Notes: a model not told the origin generated them from the letters alone. A DNA stretch of 7,839 nucleotides from Treponema sp. (GCA_031279925.1 JAITHQ010000025.1:1-7839); one strand, 5' to 3'; positions 1 through 6,810 are shown, counted from the stretch's first letter. Program-made: numbers and translations.

Positions 1-762
1 GCCTTCTATCCGCCGCTTTTTGTGGATGTTGCAGGGCGGGGAAGCGCCGTAGTTCCAGCTCCATTGGGAATAGACATTCTCCCGCAGCAACTGGACTTCG
101 GCAGTGTCCGCCGGGGAAAGGCTGTATTCACGCAGGTCAAAAGCGGCAAACAGGTACTGCTTTAACGCGGCCCAAAATTGCTCAACGGACATGGCTGTCC
201 GCATATAGGGCCGGATATTGGTGACGCGGCTCTTTACCGACGCTATGCCTTTTGATTCAATTTTGTCACCGGATACCCGCAGCGCGCGGGAAAGCGTCTC
301 AAGACTGGAATCGTATAAAATGGTTCCGTGGTGCATGATCCGGTTTTGTTTTACATACTGGGCGTTGCCTGAGAATTTTTTTCCTTCAACGGTCATGTCG
401 TTGCGGCCCGAAATCTCCACCGGCACACCGAATGAAATTAAGGCCTTTTGTATGGGTTTGCAGAACGTTGCAAAGTCAATATCATTGTCAGCATCACTAA
501 TAATCGTAAAATTGATATTTCCCAAATCGTGGTATACGGCCCCGCCGCCTGAAAGCCGCCGCACTACGGTAATATTATGATCATTAACATAGGCGGCGTT
601 AATTTCGGCGGCGGTATTCTGATGTTTCCCCACTATTATCGAATTATTATTCTGCCAGAGCATAAAGTAACGGTGGCTGCGGCTAAGGCGGTCAAACACA
701 AACTGTTCCAACGCAAGGTTGTGGCATGGATCGGTATTACGGCTTTCAATATAATAATGCAT
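1..762 (-). CDS. lplA: Lipoate-protein ligase A, 3' end cut by the window edge
   Basis: The frame is open from the ATG at 762 down to base 1, giving 254 residues with no stop, so the C-terminal part lies outside the window. LplA activates free lipoate with ATP to lipoyl-AMP and transfers it to a lysine on lipoyl domains of 2-oxoacid dehydrogenases and glycine cleavage H protein in the cytoplasm. Visible family motifs: the N-terminal NTDP..NLALEQ (residues 9-20), the nucleotide/lipoate loop RRLSGGGAVYHD (68-79), GRND (119-122), KKFSGNAQ (128-135) and HHGT (144-147). K129 of KKFSG aligns with the lysine that contacts lipoyl-AMP in E. coli LplA. A W..WNYGASP segment (234-242) matches the usual end of the catalytic domain. 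E. coli LplA has about 337 residues, so roughly 80 are missing here. The start lies two bases after the araC stop with only a weak AGG upstream, suggesting coupled translation from the araC message. Family assignment is secure; octanoyl transfer activity (LipM/LipL-like) cannot be fully excluded. Confidence 0.93.
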   Translation of the reverse strand, partial: MHYYIESRNTDPCHNLALEQFVFDRLSRSHRYFMLWQNNNSIIVGKHQNTAAEINAAYVNDHNITVVRRLSGGGAVYHDLGNINFTIISDADNDIDFATFCKPIQKALISFGVPVEISGRNDMTVEGKKFSGNAQYVKQNRIMHHGTILYDSSLETLSRALRVSGDKIESKGIASVKSRVTNIRPYMRTAMSVEQFWAALKQYLFAAFDLREYSLSPADTAEVQLLRENVYSQWSWNYGASPPCNIHKKRRIEG

Positions 763-764
763 TG

Positions 765-1718
765 TTAATACCTGTGCCTGACAAATTTTTTCCAGTCCGA
801 GGGGGAAACCCCGGTCTTGTTTTTGAAAAGCCGCGAAAAATAATACTGATCCTCAAAGCCCATTTTGTAGGCGGCTTCCTTGATGGAAATATCTTCCTGT
901 TCCAAAAGGCTTTCGGCCTTGTGTATTTTTATGTGAATGTAATATTGATACGGAGTCATGGATGTATAATCCTTAAAAATTGTATTCAGGCGGGGAACGC
1001 TGATTCCAAGCTGCTGCGAAATGCTGGGCAGGTTGATCGCGCCGCAGACATTCGATTCCATTAAATATTTGGTACGGGCGACAATTTTTTCATAATGGTT
1101 GGGCTGATCTTTGCGCCGGTCTCTGGACAGGACCTCGGCAACGAGGGAAAGGATTAGGGCGCAGGTTTTAAACTGGTACAGGGGCCGCTCGGCCCGCACC
1201 TCGTCAAGTATCTGGTTAAAGGCATTCAGAATCGAATCGTGCAGCCCGGTTTCAAAAAATATATGTTCAGGGGAAAAACGGCCCTCTTCCAGCAGTTTAG
1301 AAAAATAGCCGCCCTTAAAGCCCACCCAGTATTCATGCCAGCCGGTTTCCAGCAGGGGCCGGTAGGCGTGTTTGATTCCGGGCAAAAGCAGCAGGATACA
1401 GCCGGGCTTTACCTGATAATCACGGCCCGCAGAGGAAAAAATCCCCTCCCCTTCGGTAATATAAATCAGCTGGAATTCCGGCAGAATACGGCCTTCCGCC
1501 ACGGGCCTGAACAGGGCCGGATGTTCGTTTTTCTGGGGCGGATACACGATTCCCGGCGGCACATGGATAGTTCCGGCAGTGGTACAGAGCATACCGAGTT
1601 TTTCATCCTCTTCACTGTACGGCAGATAGTGCCGGAACGAATCCTCCGCTTTTTTCGCATTTTGCTCCATTGGTCTATGATATATGTTTTTTTCTATCTT
1701 TTCAATCGAAAAGTCCAT
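765..1718 (-). CDS. AraC-family transcriptional regulator with N-terminal cupin-like sensor domain
   Basis: A 317-residue protein, a usual length for the AraC/XylS family. The N-terminal part (about residues 45-135) looks like the AraC ligand-binding cupin: a PPG..YPP segment, a beta-rich FQLIYITEGEG (82-92), a V.PG..LLLLPG stretch (103-114) and H117. The C-terminal DNA-binding domain has two helix-turn-helix units: about 229-255 (LPSISQQLGIS) and about 278-304 (SIKEAAYKMGFEDQYYFSRLF), followed by the TGVSPSDWKK family signature (302-311). It is divergent to the sugar isomerase/ABC operon, so it most likely activates or represses that operon in response to the sugar or its derivative. lplA follows two bases downstream. 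The start is uncertain: neither the ATG at 1718 nor Met17 (ATG at 1670) has a convincing Shine-Dalgarno. The longer form leaves a 45-bp intergenic gap, the shorter one 93 bp. The family call is secure; the effector is unknown. Confidence 0.93.
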   Translation of the reverse strand: MDFSIEKIEKNIYHRPMEQNAKKAEDSFRHYLPYSEEDEKLGMLCTTAGTIHVPPGIVYPPQKNEHPALFRPVAEGRILPEFQLIYITEGEGIFSSAGRDYQVKPGCILLLLPGIKHAYRPLLETGWHEYWVGFKGGYFSKLLEEGRFSPEHIFFETGLHDSILNAFNQILDEVRAERPLYQFKTCALILSLVAEVLSRDRRKDQPNHYEKIVARTKYLMESNVCGAINLPSISQQLGISVPRLNTIFKDYTSMTPYQYYIHIKIHKAESLLEQEDISIKEAAYKMGFEDQYYFSRLFKNKTGVSPSDWKKFVRHRY

Positions 1719-1763
1719 TTACGGTATGGGGGAAACCGGGGAAACTGAATTATTGAGGTTTTC
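1671..1763. promoter_or_regulatory. Compact divergent control region between araC and the sugar operon
   Basis: Only 45 bp (1719-1763) separate the two divergent start codons as annotated; bases 1671-1718 are control DNA too if araC begins at Met17. The stretch contains a TATGAT hexamer (1676-1681) that could be a plus-strand -10 box without a good -35, a T-rich run, a CTTTTC/GAAAAG inverted repeat, a tandem GGGGAAAC pair at 9-base spacing (1729-1736 and 1738-1745), and the GAGG ribosome binding site (1755-1758) five bases before the isomerase ATG. The operator of the AraC protein should lie here, but no pair of long direct repeats typical of AraC-family sites is obvious by eye. Confidence 0.45.
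1698..1713. repeat. Small perfect inverted repeat in the start of araC
   Basis: CTTTTC, four bases AATC, then GAAAAG: perfect 6-bp arms. It lies over codons 2-7 of the longer araC form, or in the upstream region if araC starts at Met17. It could be a dyad operator, or chance in an A/T-rich stretch. Confidence 0.3.
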
Positions 1764-1777
1764 ATGGCGCAATGCAA
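1749..1777 (-). promoter_or_regulatory. Candidate sigma-70-type promoter for araC-lplA
   Basis: On the minus strand TTGCAT (1777-1772) is followed after 17 bases by AATAAT (1754-1749). The -10 matches five of six consensus bases and the -35 three of six, with ideal spacing. Transcription would begin near 1742, about 24 bases before the araC ATG at 1718. The -35 box lies inside the first codons of the isomerase gene, so the two transcription units would overlap. This is read by eye and is only a candidate. Confidence 0.35.
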
Positions 1778-3185
1778 AATTGGCCTGTTCGGTATCGGGC
1801 TGGATACCTATTGGGCGCAGTTTGACGGGCTGCTGGAGCGGCTCAAAGGTTATCAACATATTATCGCGGAACGGCTGGCGTGCAGCGGTGTGGAGGTGAT
1901 AGACGCGGGTATGGTGGATAGTCCCGGCCGGGCCAAAGAAGCGGCGGACCTTTTTGCCAAACAGGGGGTAGAGGCGGTGTTTCTGTATATTGCTACTTAC
2001 GCCCTTTCCCATACGGCGCTTCCGCTTGCGCAGAAATTAAAAGTTCCCGTTATTTTGTTGAATCTGCAGCCCCAGGCGGCGATTGATTATGTTACGTTTA
2101 ACGCTATGGGAGACCGGGGAAAAATGACCGGGGAATGGCTTGCCCATTGTCAGGCCTGTTCTGTGCCGGAAATTGCCAATGTTTTTAATAACGCGGCCCT
2201 GCAATACGACATTGTTACCGGCTGGCTTGACGACGGGGAAGCGTGGAAAGAAATTGCGGACTGGCGCCTGGCGATTCGGGTAAAAGCCGCGCTGAGCGAT
2301 ACCCGAATCGGCGTTTTGGGCCACTACTACTGCGGCATGCTCGATGTGTATACCGATATTACCCGCATGGCGGCGGTTTTTGGCAGTCATTTTGAACTGG
2401 TGGAAATGGATGAACTCAAGGCGCGGTGGGACAGCGCAGGCCCTGTCGGCATTGCGCAAAAACGCAGGCAGTTTGACGCTGAATTTGCCGTGTCCGCCGA
2501 ATGTGACGAATACGAATTGAACCGGGCGGCAAAAACTTCCTGCGCGCTTGACGCGCTCACCGCTGAAAAAAATCTGGGGGCGCTGGCCTATTACTACGAA
2601 GGCTGCAATGGCAATGATCATGAAAATATTGTTACGTCGGTTATCGCGGGCACTACTTTGCTTACCGCCCATCATGTTCCGGTTGCCGGAGAATGTGAAG
2701 TAAAAAACGTTGTTGCCATGAAGATTTTAGACCTTATGGGGGCCGGAGGTTCGTTTTCCGAATTCTACGCAATGGACTTTAATGACGATGTGCTGCTGCT
2801 GGGGCATGACGGCCCGGCTCACGCCGCGATTGCCGAAGGCGATGTTGGCCTTGTTCCCCTGCCGGTGTACCACGGCAAGCCGGGCAAAGGTCTTTCGATT
2901 CAGATGAGCGTCAAACACGGGCCGGTTACGCTGCTTTCGGTGGCGCAGGGGCCGGGCGGCTCAACCTTTCTGTTGTGCGCGGAGGGGGAATCAACGCCGG
3001 GGCCGGTGCTGGAAATTGGAAACACCAACAGCCGCTACCGTTTTAGTATAGGCGCGAAGGAATTTGTCAGGCGCTGGTCAAAGGCGGGCCCGGCGCATCA
3101 TTGCGCCATTGGGATCGGACAGCGGGCGGCAGCGCTTGAAAAACTCGCGGCCCTGCTGGGCATTGAATGCCGCAGGGTGTGTTAG
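1764..3185 (+). CDS. L-arabinose/L-fucose isomerase superfamily sugar isomerase
   Basis: A 473-residue cytoplasmic protein, slightly shorter than E. coli AraA (500). It should catalyse aldose-ketose interconversion with a divalent metal such as Mn2+. Compared from memory with E. coli AraA, all four metal/catalytic positions appear conserved: E310 in VAGECEVKN (AraA E306), E333 in GGSFSEFYAMD (E333), H348 in LLLGHDGPAH (H350) and H445 or H446 in GPAHHCAIG (H450). The N-terminal substrate-recognition region is much less AraA-like, beginning KIGLFGIGLDTYW (5-17), followed by a Rossmann-like part with VEAVFLYIATYA (69-80). It is the first gene of a five-gene operon and is followed after 12 bases by the ABC ATPase gene, so it very likely acts on the imported sugar. 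GAGG at 1755-1758, five bases upstream, supports the start. The sugar may be L-arabinose, L-rhamnose, L-fucose or another aldose; I do not assign the symbol araA because no kinase/epimerase is seen and the N-terminus is divergent. Confidence 0.85.
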   Translation: MAQCKIGLFGIGLDTYWAQFDGLLERLKGYQHIIAERLACSGVEVIDAGMVDSPGRAKEAADLFAKQGVEAVFLYIATYALSHTALPLAQKLKVPVILLNLQPQAAIDYVTFNAMGDRGKMTGEWLAHCQACSVPEIANVFNNAALQYDIVTGWLDDGEAWKEIADWRLAIRVKAALSDTRIGVLGHYYCGMLDVYTDITRMAAVFGSHFELVEMDELKARWDSAGPVGIAQKRRQFDAEFAVSAECDEYELNRAAKTSCALDALTAEKNLGALAYYYEGCNGNDHENIVTSVIAGTTLLTAHHVPVAGECEVKNVVAMKILDLMGAGGSFSEFYAMDFNDDVLLLGHDGPAHAAIAEGDVGLVPLPVYHGKPGKGLSIQMSVKHGPVTLLSVAQGPGGSTFLLCAEGESTPGPVLEIGNTNSRYRFSIGAKEFVRRWSKAGPAHHCAIGIGQRAAALEKLAALLGIECRRVC

Positions 3186-3188
3186 GAG
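3184..3188 (+). promoter_or_regulatory. Ribosome binding site overlapping the isomerase stop
   Basis: AGGAG begins within the TAG stop codon of the isomerase (3183-3185) and lies nine bases before the ATPase ATG at 3198. It supports that start and implies cotranscription, and probably coupled translation, of isomerase and transporter. Confidence 0.7.
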
Positions 3189-3197
3189 TAATTATTC

Positions 3198-4715
3198 ATG
3201 AAAAACATTCTTGAGCTGCGCAATGTTTCAAAAACCTTTCCCGGCGTAAAGGCGCTGGACGGCGTACACTTTGAACTAAAGCCCGGCGAAATTCACGCAT
3301 TAATGGGTGAAAACGGCGCGGGAAAATCAACTTTTATTAAAATTATCACCGGGGTTTACCAGCCGGATTCAGGGGAAATTGTTATTAACGGCGAAAATGC
3401 GTTTATCAAATCCCCGCTGGACGCGCAGGCGCTGGGGATTGCGGCTATTTATCAGCATGTCACCTGTTTCCCCGACATTACGGCAGCCGAAAATATTTTT
3501 ATGGGACACGAGAAGACAAGCAAACCGTTTGGCCGTATTGACTGGAAAACCATGAACAAAGACGCCCAGATTCTGTTAGACCGGCTCGACGCCAATTTTG
3601 ACAGCAGGGCTGAAATGGGAAGCCTTTCTGTCGCGCAGCAGCAGATTGTAGAAATAGCAAAGGCGCTTTCAGCTAACGCCCGCATTATCATTATGGATGA
3701 ACCAACGGCCCCGCTTTCCAACCGGGAATGTGAGGATCTGTATCATATCACCGAAAGCCTGCGGGATAAAGGCGTTTCGATTATTTTTATTTCCCACCGC
3801 TTTGAGGACATGTACCGTCTGGCCGGGCGGGTCACGGTTTTCCGTGACGGCAAATATATCTGTACATGGAACAGGGCCGATATGGTTGAACATGATTTGG
3901 TAGTGGCAATGGTTGGCCGCGAAATTGTTCAATTTTTTCCAAAGCGGGACACCGCTCCCGGCGAAGAAATTTTCCGGGTGGAAGGGCTTTCCCGCACCGG
4001 CTATTTCCGTGACGTTGGTTTTTCAGTGCGCCGGGGCGAGATACTGGCCCTTACGGGGCTGGTGGGCGCGGGCCGTACCGAAGTATGCGAGGCGATTTAC
4101 GGCATTACCTCCTACAATTCCGGCAGCGTCATCCTGAACGGGAAAAAACTTCCCCGGCAGGAACCGGCGGGATCCATTGCCAGCGGCATCGGCTATCTGC
4201 CGGAAGACCGCCTGAAACAGGGGCTGGTACTCCGCTGGGAAATCGCCAAAAACATTACCCTGCCCGCCCTTAAAAAATTTCTCCGCTACGGCATTGTAAA
4301 CACCGGGCAGGAAAACCGCGAGGCAGGGGAAATCGCGGGCAGGCTGGGAGTCAAGGCGGTAAGCGTTCACGACAGAGTTTCCACCCTCTCCGGGGGCAAT
4401 CAGCAAAAGGTAATTGTCGCAAAACTGTTAACCGGAAACATGAAACTGATTATTCTTGACGAGCCGACCAAGGGCGTTGACGTAGGGGCAAAAACAGCGA
4501 TTTATGAGATTATGAACGAGCTGGTAAAAATGGGCTACGGAATCATTATGGTATCCTCCGAAATGCCCGAAGTGCTTGGAATGAGCGACCGCATTGTGGT
4601 AATGCGCGACGGCAGGATTACGGCGGCCTTTGACACCAAAGGCGCGGACCAGACAACAATACTCAAGGCGGCCATGCAGGACGTTTCGAAAACCGGCAGC
4701 GGGGCTGTCGCATAA
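3198..4715 (+). CDS. Sugar ABC transporter ATPase with two nucleotide-binding domains (RbsA/MglA/RhaT type)
   Basis: A 505-residue protein, the normal length for fused double-domain sugar importer ATPases; it drives import from the cytoplasmic face of the membrane. Domain 1: Walker A GENGAGKST (37-45), Q-loop Q86, signature LSVAQQQ (143-149), Walker B IIIMDEPT (163-170) and switch histidine H200. Domain 2: Walker A-like GLVGAGRTE (287-295) lacking the catalytic lysine, the YLPEDRLKQG segment (333-342), signature LSGGNQQ (397-403), Walker B LIILDEPTKG (417-426), and serine in place of the switch histidine (VSSE, 452-455). Because each ATP site pairs one domain's Walker A with the other's signature, the consensus Walker A of domain 1 pairs with the consensus signature of domain 2, leaving one canonical and one degenerate site. 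This asymmetry is usual for the family, not damage. It sits between the isomerase and the permease genes. Family is certain; the sugar is not readable from this subunit. Confidence 0.96.
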   Translation: MKNILELRNVSKTFPGVKALDGVHFELKPGEIHALMGENGAGKSTFIKIITGVYQPDSGEIVINGENAFIKSPLDAQALGIAAIYQHVTCFPDITAAENIFMGHEKTSKPFGRIDWKTMNKDAQILLDRLDANFDSRAEMGSLSVAQQQIVEIAKALSANARIIIMDEPTAPLSNRECEDLYHITESLRDKGVSIIFISHRFEDMYRLAGRVTVFRDGKYICTWNRADMVEHDLVVAMVGREIVQFFPKRDTAPGEEIFRVEGLSRTGYFRDVGFSVRRGEILALTGLVGAGRTEVCEAIYGITSYNSGSVILNGKKLPRQEPAGSIASGIGYLPEDRLKQGLVLRWEIAKNITLPALKKFLRYGIVNTGQENREAGEIAGRLGVKAVSVHDRVSTLSGGNQQKVIVAKLLTGNMKLIILDEPTKGVDVGAKTAIYEIMNELVKMGYGIIMVSSEMPEVLGMSDRIVVMRDGRITAAFDTKGADQTTILKAAMQDVSKTGSGAVA

Positions 4716-4718
4716 AGT

Positions 4719-4754
4719 AGCACTGAATAATTCTCGATTGAATTATTCAGTGCT
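4719..4754. repeat. Perfect 15-bp inverted repeat between ATPase and permease genes
   Basis: Left arm AGCACTGAATAATTC (4719-4733), six-base loop TCGATT, right arm GAATTATTCAGTGCT (4740-4754), with no mismatch. It fills most of the 55-bp gap between the ATPase stop and the GTG start of the first permease and ends about five bases before its Shine-Dalgarno. RNA from either strand would fold into a strong hairpin. No T-run follows on the plus strand, so it is not a standard intrinsic terminator. It could be an mRNA processing or stability element, a translation-control hairpin, a protein-binding operator or a copy of a dispersed palindromic repeat. Confidence 0.92.
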
Positions 4755-4759
4755 TCCAT

Positions 4760-4769
4760 AGGGGGAAGG
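4760..4769 (+). promoter_or_regulatory. Purine-rich ribosome binding site of the GTG-initiated permease
   Basis: AGGGGGAAGG lies directly upstream of GTG at 4771. No in-frame ATG occurs before residue 42, so this site decides for the GTG start. The nearby hairpin ending at 4754 could restrict ribosome access. Confidence 0.6.
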
Positions 4770-4770
4770 G

Positions 4771-5763
4771 GTGACTGACCGAAAACTATTGCGGGGATTT
4801 TCGAAATTCCGTGAACTGGGTCTGGTATTTTTTATCGCCGCGTTAAGCGTCATTGTTCAGGCCCGCAATCATGAATTTCTTACCCTGACCAATATGGCTA
4901 ACCTTTTTACCAATACGGCGATTCTGGGGATTCTTGCCGTGGGGATGATGATGGTTCTCCTTACTGGCGGCATTGACCTTTCCATTGGGGCGACTATCGC
5001 TTTTTCCGGCATGGTCAGCGCCCTTACGGTAAAGGCATACCCTGGGATTCCCCCGCTGGTACTGGTGCTGGAAGGCTCCCTTGTAGGCGCGGGAATCGGC
5101 CTTGTCGTGGGGGTTTTGATTGCGCGTTTTTCCATACTGCCGATTATAGCCAGCCTTGGCATGATGAACGTCATCCGCGGTATGACCTACCTTGTTTCAG
5201 GCGGCGCGTGGGTAAGCGCCTACCAGATGCCGGACAGTTTCAAAAAAATGGCGACAGGCCGTTTTTTGGGGCTTAATAACCTGATTGTTGCTGCCCTGGC
5301 GGTGTATATCATTTTTTTCTATTTTATTAATTATACCAAAACCGGCAGGCGCATCTATGCCGTCGGTTCCAACCGGGAGGCGGCGGAAATAATTGGCCTT
5401 CCGGCAAAGCAGATCGTTACGCTTGTTTATGTGTTAATGGGTTTTCTTTCAGGGCTTGCCGGAGTGCTATGGGTTGCAAAATTCGCTTCGGCCCAGGGGG
5501 ACACCGCCTCCGGTTATGAAATGAATGTTATCGCGTCCTGCGTTCTTGGCGGAGTCAGCGTATCGGGGGGCCGGGGCAAGGTGGCGGGGCTGGTATTAGG
5601 CGTAATCCTATTTGGCATACTCGCAAACGCCCTGCCCCTTGTCAATGTATCGCCGTTCTGGCAGCAGGCCATTCAGGGCTTTGTAATTCTGGCGGCGATT
5701 ATTACCAATGTTATTATCAAACGGAACAATGACCGGGCCAATCTGCGCCGCAGGGCAATTTAA
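4771..5763 (+). CDS. Sugar ABC transporter permease 1 (RbsC/RhaP-RhaQ/LsrC-LsrD family)
   Basis: A 330-residue integral membrane protein with GTG start, of typical length for BPD_transp_2 permeases. Hydrophobic segments occur near residues 15-31, 48-65, 70-88, 96-117, 121-143, 168-187, 213-235, 255-285 (possibly two) and 297-315, consistent with 8-10 membrane helices. Family landmarks are LLTGGIDLSIGA (63-74), the cytoplasmic coupling loop TGRRIYAVGSNREAAEIIGL (191-210), and GYEMNVIASCVLGGVSVSGG (248-267). The C-terminus is basic (NDRANLRRRAI), as expected for the cytoplasmic side. It should form a heterodimeric channel with the next gene product, since two different permeases are encoded, a pattern seen in Rha and Lsr systems rather than the RbsC homodimer. 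A palindromic hairpin precedes it, and permease 2 follows after 16 bases. Confidence 0.94.
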   Translation: MTDRKLLRGFSKFRELGLVFFIAALSVIVQARNHEFLTLTNMANLFTNTAILGILAVGMMMVLLTGGIDLSIGATIAFSGMVSALTVKAYPGIPPLVLVLEGSLVGAGIGLVVGVLIARFSILPIIASLGMMNVIRGMTYLVSGGAWVSAYQMPDSFKKMATGRFLGLNNLIVAALAVYIIFFYFINYTKTGRRIYAVGSNREAAEIIGLPAKQIVTLVYVLMGFLSGLAGVLWVAKFASAQGDTASGYEMNVIASCVLGGVSVSGGRGKVAGLVLGVILFGILANALPLVNVSPFWQQAIQGFVILAAIITNVIIKRNNDRANLRRRAI

Positions 5764-5767
5764 GCGG

Positions 5768-5773
5768 AAGGAG
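5768..5773 (+). promoter_or_regulatory. Ribosome binding site fixing the permease 2 start
   Basis: AAGGAG, six bases before ATG at 5780. The frame is open upstream to an ATG at 5708, but that would overlap permease 1 and has no such site, so 5780 is chosen. Confidence 0.8.
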
Positions 5774-5779
5774 CAAAGC

Positions 5780-6751
5780 ATGGCGGAAAAAGTGTTAAAC
5801 ATACAAAAGCCCTGGAACTGGAAACAGTTCTTTTTTCAATGGGAATGGCTGCTTGCGCTGATTTTTGTTTTTGTTCATATTATTAACAGTTTTATTTCCC
5901 CCTATTACCTTAACGCCGGCACGTTTCTCAATGCGCCGATGAATTTCCTTGACAAGGCTTTTATTGTGTTCCCCATGATGATGGTTATTATTCTGGGCAA
6001 CATTGATATTTCAGTGGCTTCCATTACGGCGTTCAGTTCGGTAATAATGGCGGTACTGTTTAACGCAGGTCTTCCCATGCCGCTGGCGCTTGCCGCGGCG
6101 CTGCTTACCGGCTGTATCTGCGGGGCCATTAACAGCCTGCTCCTTATCAAGTTTCAGGAACTGCCCGCTATGATTGTTACGCTGGCCACCATGACAATTT
6201 ACCGGGGCATTGCCTATGTAATTCTTGAAGACCGCGCTTCAGGCGGTTTTCCCGAATGGTTTTCGTTTTTCGCGTGGGGGTATATCGGGCCGGTTCCGTT
6301 CATCTTTGTCATATTTGCGCTCACGGCGGTTTTTTTTGGCATACTGCTGCACAAAACGGGTTTTGGCAGAAACGTGTACGGAATGGGGAGTAATCTGCTT
6401 GCCTGCAAATATTCGGGGGTAAAGACCAGCCGTATTATTATGACCATTGGCATCCTTACCGGGCTTATGTCCGCCGTATGCGCAATTTTTTTGACATCGC
6501 GCATGGGCAGTACCCGGCCCAATGTGGCAATGGGTTACGAGCTGGATGTTATCGCGATGGTGGTGCTGGGCGGCGTCAGCACTTCCGGCGGCTCTGGCCG
6601 CATTGCCGGTCCGTTGCTGGCTATTTTCATCATCGGCTTTCTTAACTACGGGCTGGGGCTTATGAATGTATCCGCACAGATGATACTTATCATACTGGGC
6701 CTGTTATTGATACTTTCGGTACTGGTTATGAATCTGCGTTCAAAAAAGTAA
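5780..6751 (+). CDS. Sugar ABC transporter permease 2 (RbsC/RhaP-RhaQ/LsrC-LsrD family)
   Basis: A 323-residue membrane protein from the ATG at 5780, second half of the transporter channel. Hydrophobic stretches lie near residues 21-41, 57-75, 78-95, 100-122, 130-148, 166-190, 216-239, 256-266, 276-293 and 297-316. Family landmarks: ILGNIDISVASI (71-82), which is a diverged form of the GGIDLS motif of permease 1; the cytoplasmic loop TGFGRNVYGMGSNLLACKYSG (start T193, end G213); and GYELDVIAMVVLGGVSTSGG (252-271). The N-terminus (about 20 residues, tryptophan-rich) is cytoplasmic before the first helix. It lies 16 bases after permease 1 and its stop codon overlaps an out-of-register ATG (TAATG at 6749-6753), which is probably unused. 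The two permeases are paralogous rather than a recent duplication, judging by how far the motifs differ. Family is certain; the sugar is unknown. Confidence 0.94.
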   Translation: MAEKVLNIQKPWNWKQFFFQWEWLLALIFVFVHIINSFISPYYLNAGTFLNAPMNFLDKAFIVFPMMMVIILGNIDISVASITAFSSVIMAVLFNAGLPMPLALAAALLTGCICGAINSLLLIKFQELPAMIVTLATMTIYRGIAYVILEDRASGGFPEWFSFFAWGYIGPVPFIFVIFALTAVFFGILLHKTGFGRNVYGMGSNLLACKYSGVKTSRIIMTIGILTGLMSAVCAIFLTSRMGSTRPNVAMGYELDVIAMVVLGGVSTSGGSGRIAGPLLAIFIIGFLNYGLGLMNVSAQMILIILGLLLILSVLVMNLRSKK

Positions 6752-6763
6752 TGGCGGGAAAAT

Positions 6764-6782
6764 CACCGGCAATGGGCCGGTG
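6764..6782 (+). repeat. GC-rich hairpin before the binding-protein gene
   Basis: CACCGGC (6764-6770), loop AATGG, GCCGGTG (6776-6782): perfect 7-bp arms in the 59-bp gap between permease 2 and the binding protein. It is followed after a few bases by AAATATTTTT, a weak T-rich tail. It could act as a leaky terminator, or as a 5' stem that protects a processed transcript and allows more binding protein than permease to be made, as in several ABC operons. Function is inferred only. Confidence 0.55.
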
Positions 6783-6797
6783 TTCCAAATATTTTTC

Positions 6798-6803
6798 AGG
6801 AGG
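6798..6803 (+). promoter_or_regulatory. Strong ribosome binding site of the binding-protein gene
   Basis: A consensus AGGAGG, seven bases before ATG at 6811. It is only one base from an in-frame ATG at 6805, too close to be used, so 6811 is the start. It is the strongest Shine-Dalgarno in the operon, matching the need for excess periplasmic binding protein. Confidence 0.85.
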
Positions 6804-6810
6804 AATGAAA

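Noticed and set aside
218..768. Plus-strand open frames over the left end.
   Set aside because: They are antisense to lplA, whose minus-strand translation carries all ligase motifs.
1729..1745. Tandem GGGGAAAC pair as the AraC operator.
   Set aside because: The 9-base period does not match the usual AraC-family arrangement of longer half-sites about two helical turns apart; it is too short to claim.
2037..2675. 212-codon open frame on the minus strand inside the isomerase.
   Set aside because: It lies wholly antisense to a gene with clear family motifs, its translation shows no recognisable domain, and it looks like a shadow of the coding frame.
3198..4715. Missing lysine and histidine in ATPase domain 2 as a sign of inactivation.
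   Set aside because: Degenerate second sites of this form (GLVGAGRTE, VSSE) are normal in double-domain sugar importer ATPases, and the other composite site is intact.
4719..4754. Palindrome as a rho-independent terminator.
   Set aside because: There is no T-run after the stem on the plus strand, only ACTTTATG on the other side, and the transporter genes on both sides should be cotranscribed.
5708..5779. N-terminal extension of permease 2 to ATG 5708.
   Set aside because: It overlaps the permease 1 coding end, has no ribosome site, and ATG 5780 has AAGGAG at six bases.
6751..6810. Start of the binding protein at ATG 6751 (TAATG overlap with permease 2) or ATG 6805.
   Set aside because: Starting at 6751 would bury the signal peptide behind 20 non-hydrophobic residues. 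ATG 6805 is one base from the AGGAGG. ATG 6811 has ideal spacing and a standard signal peptide.
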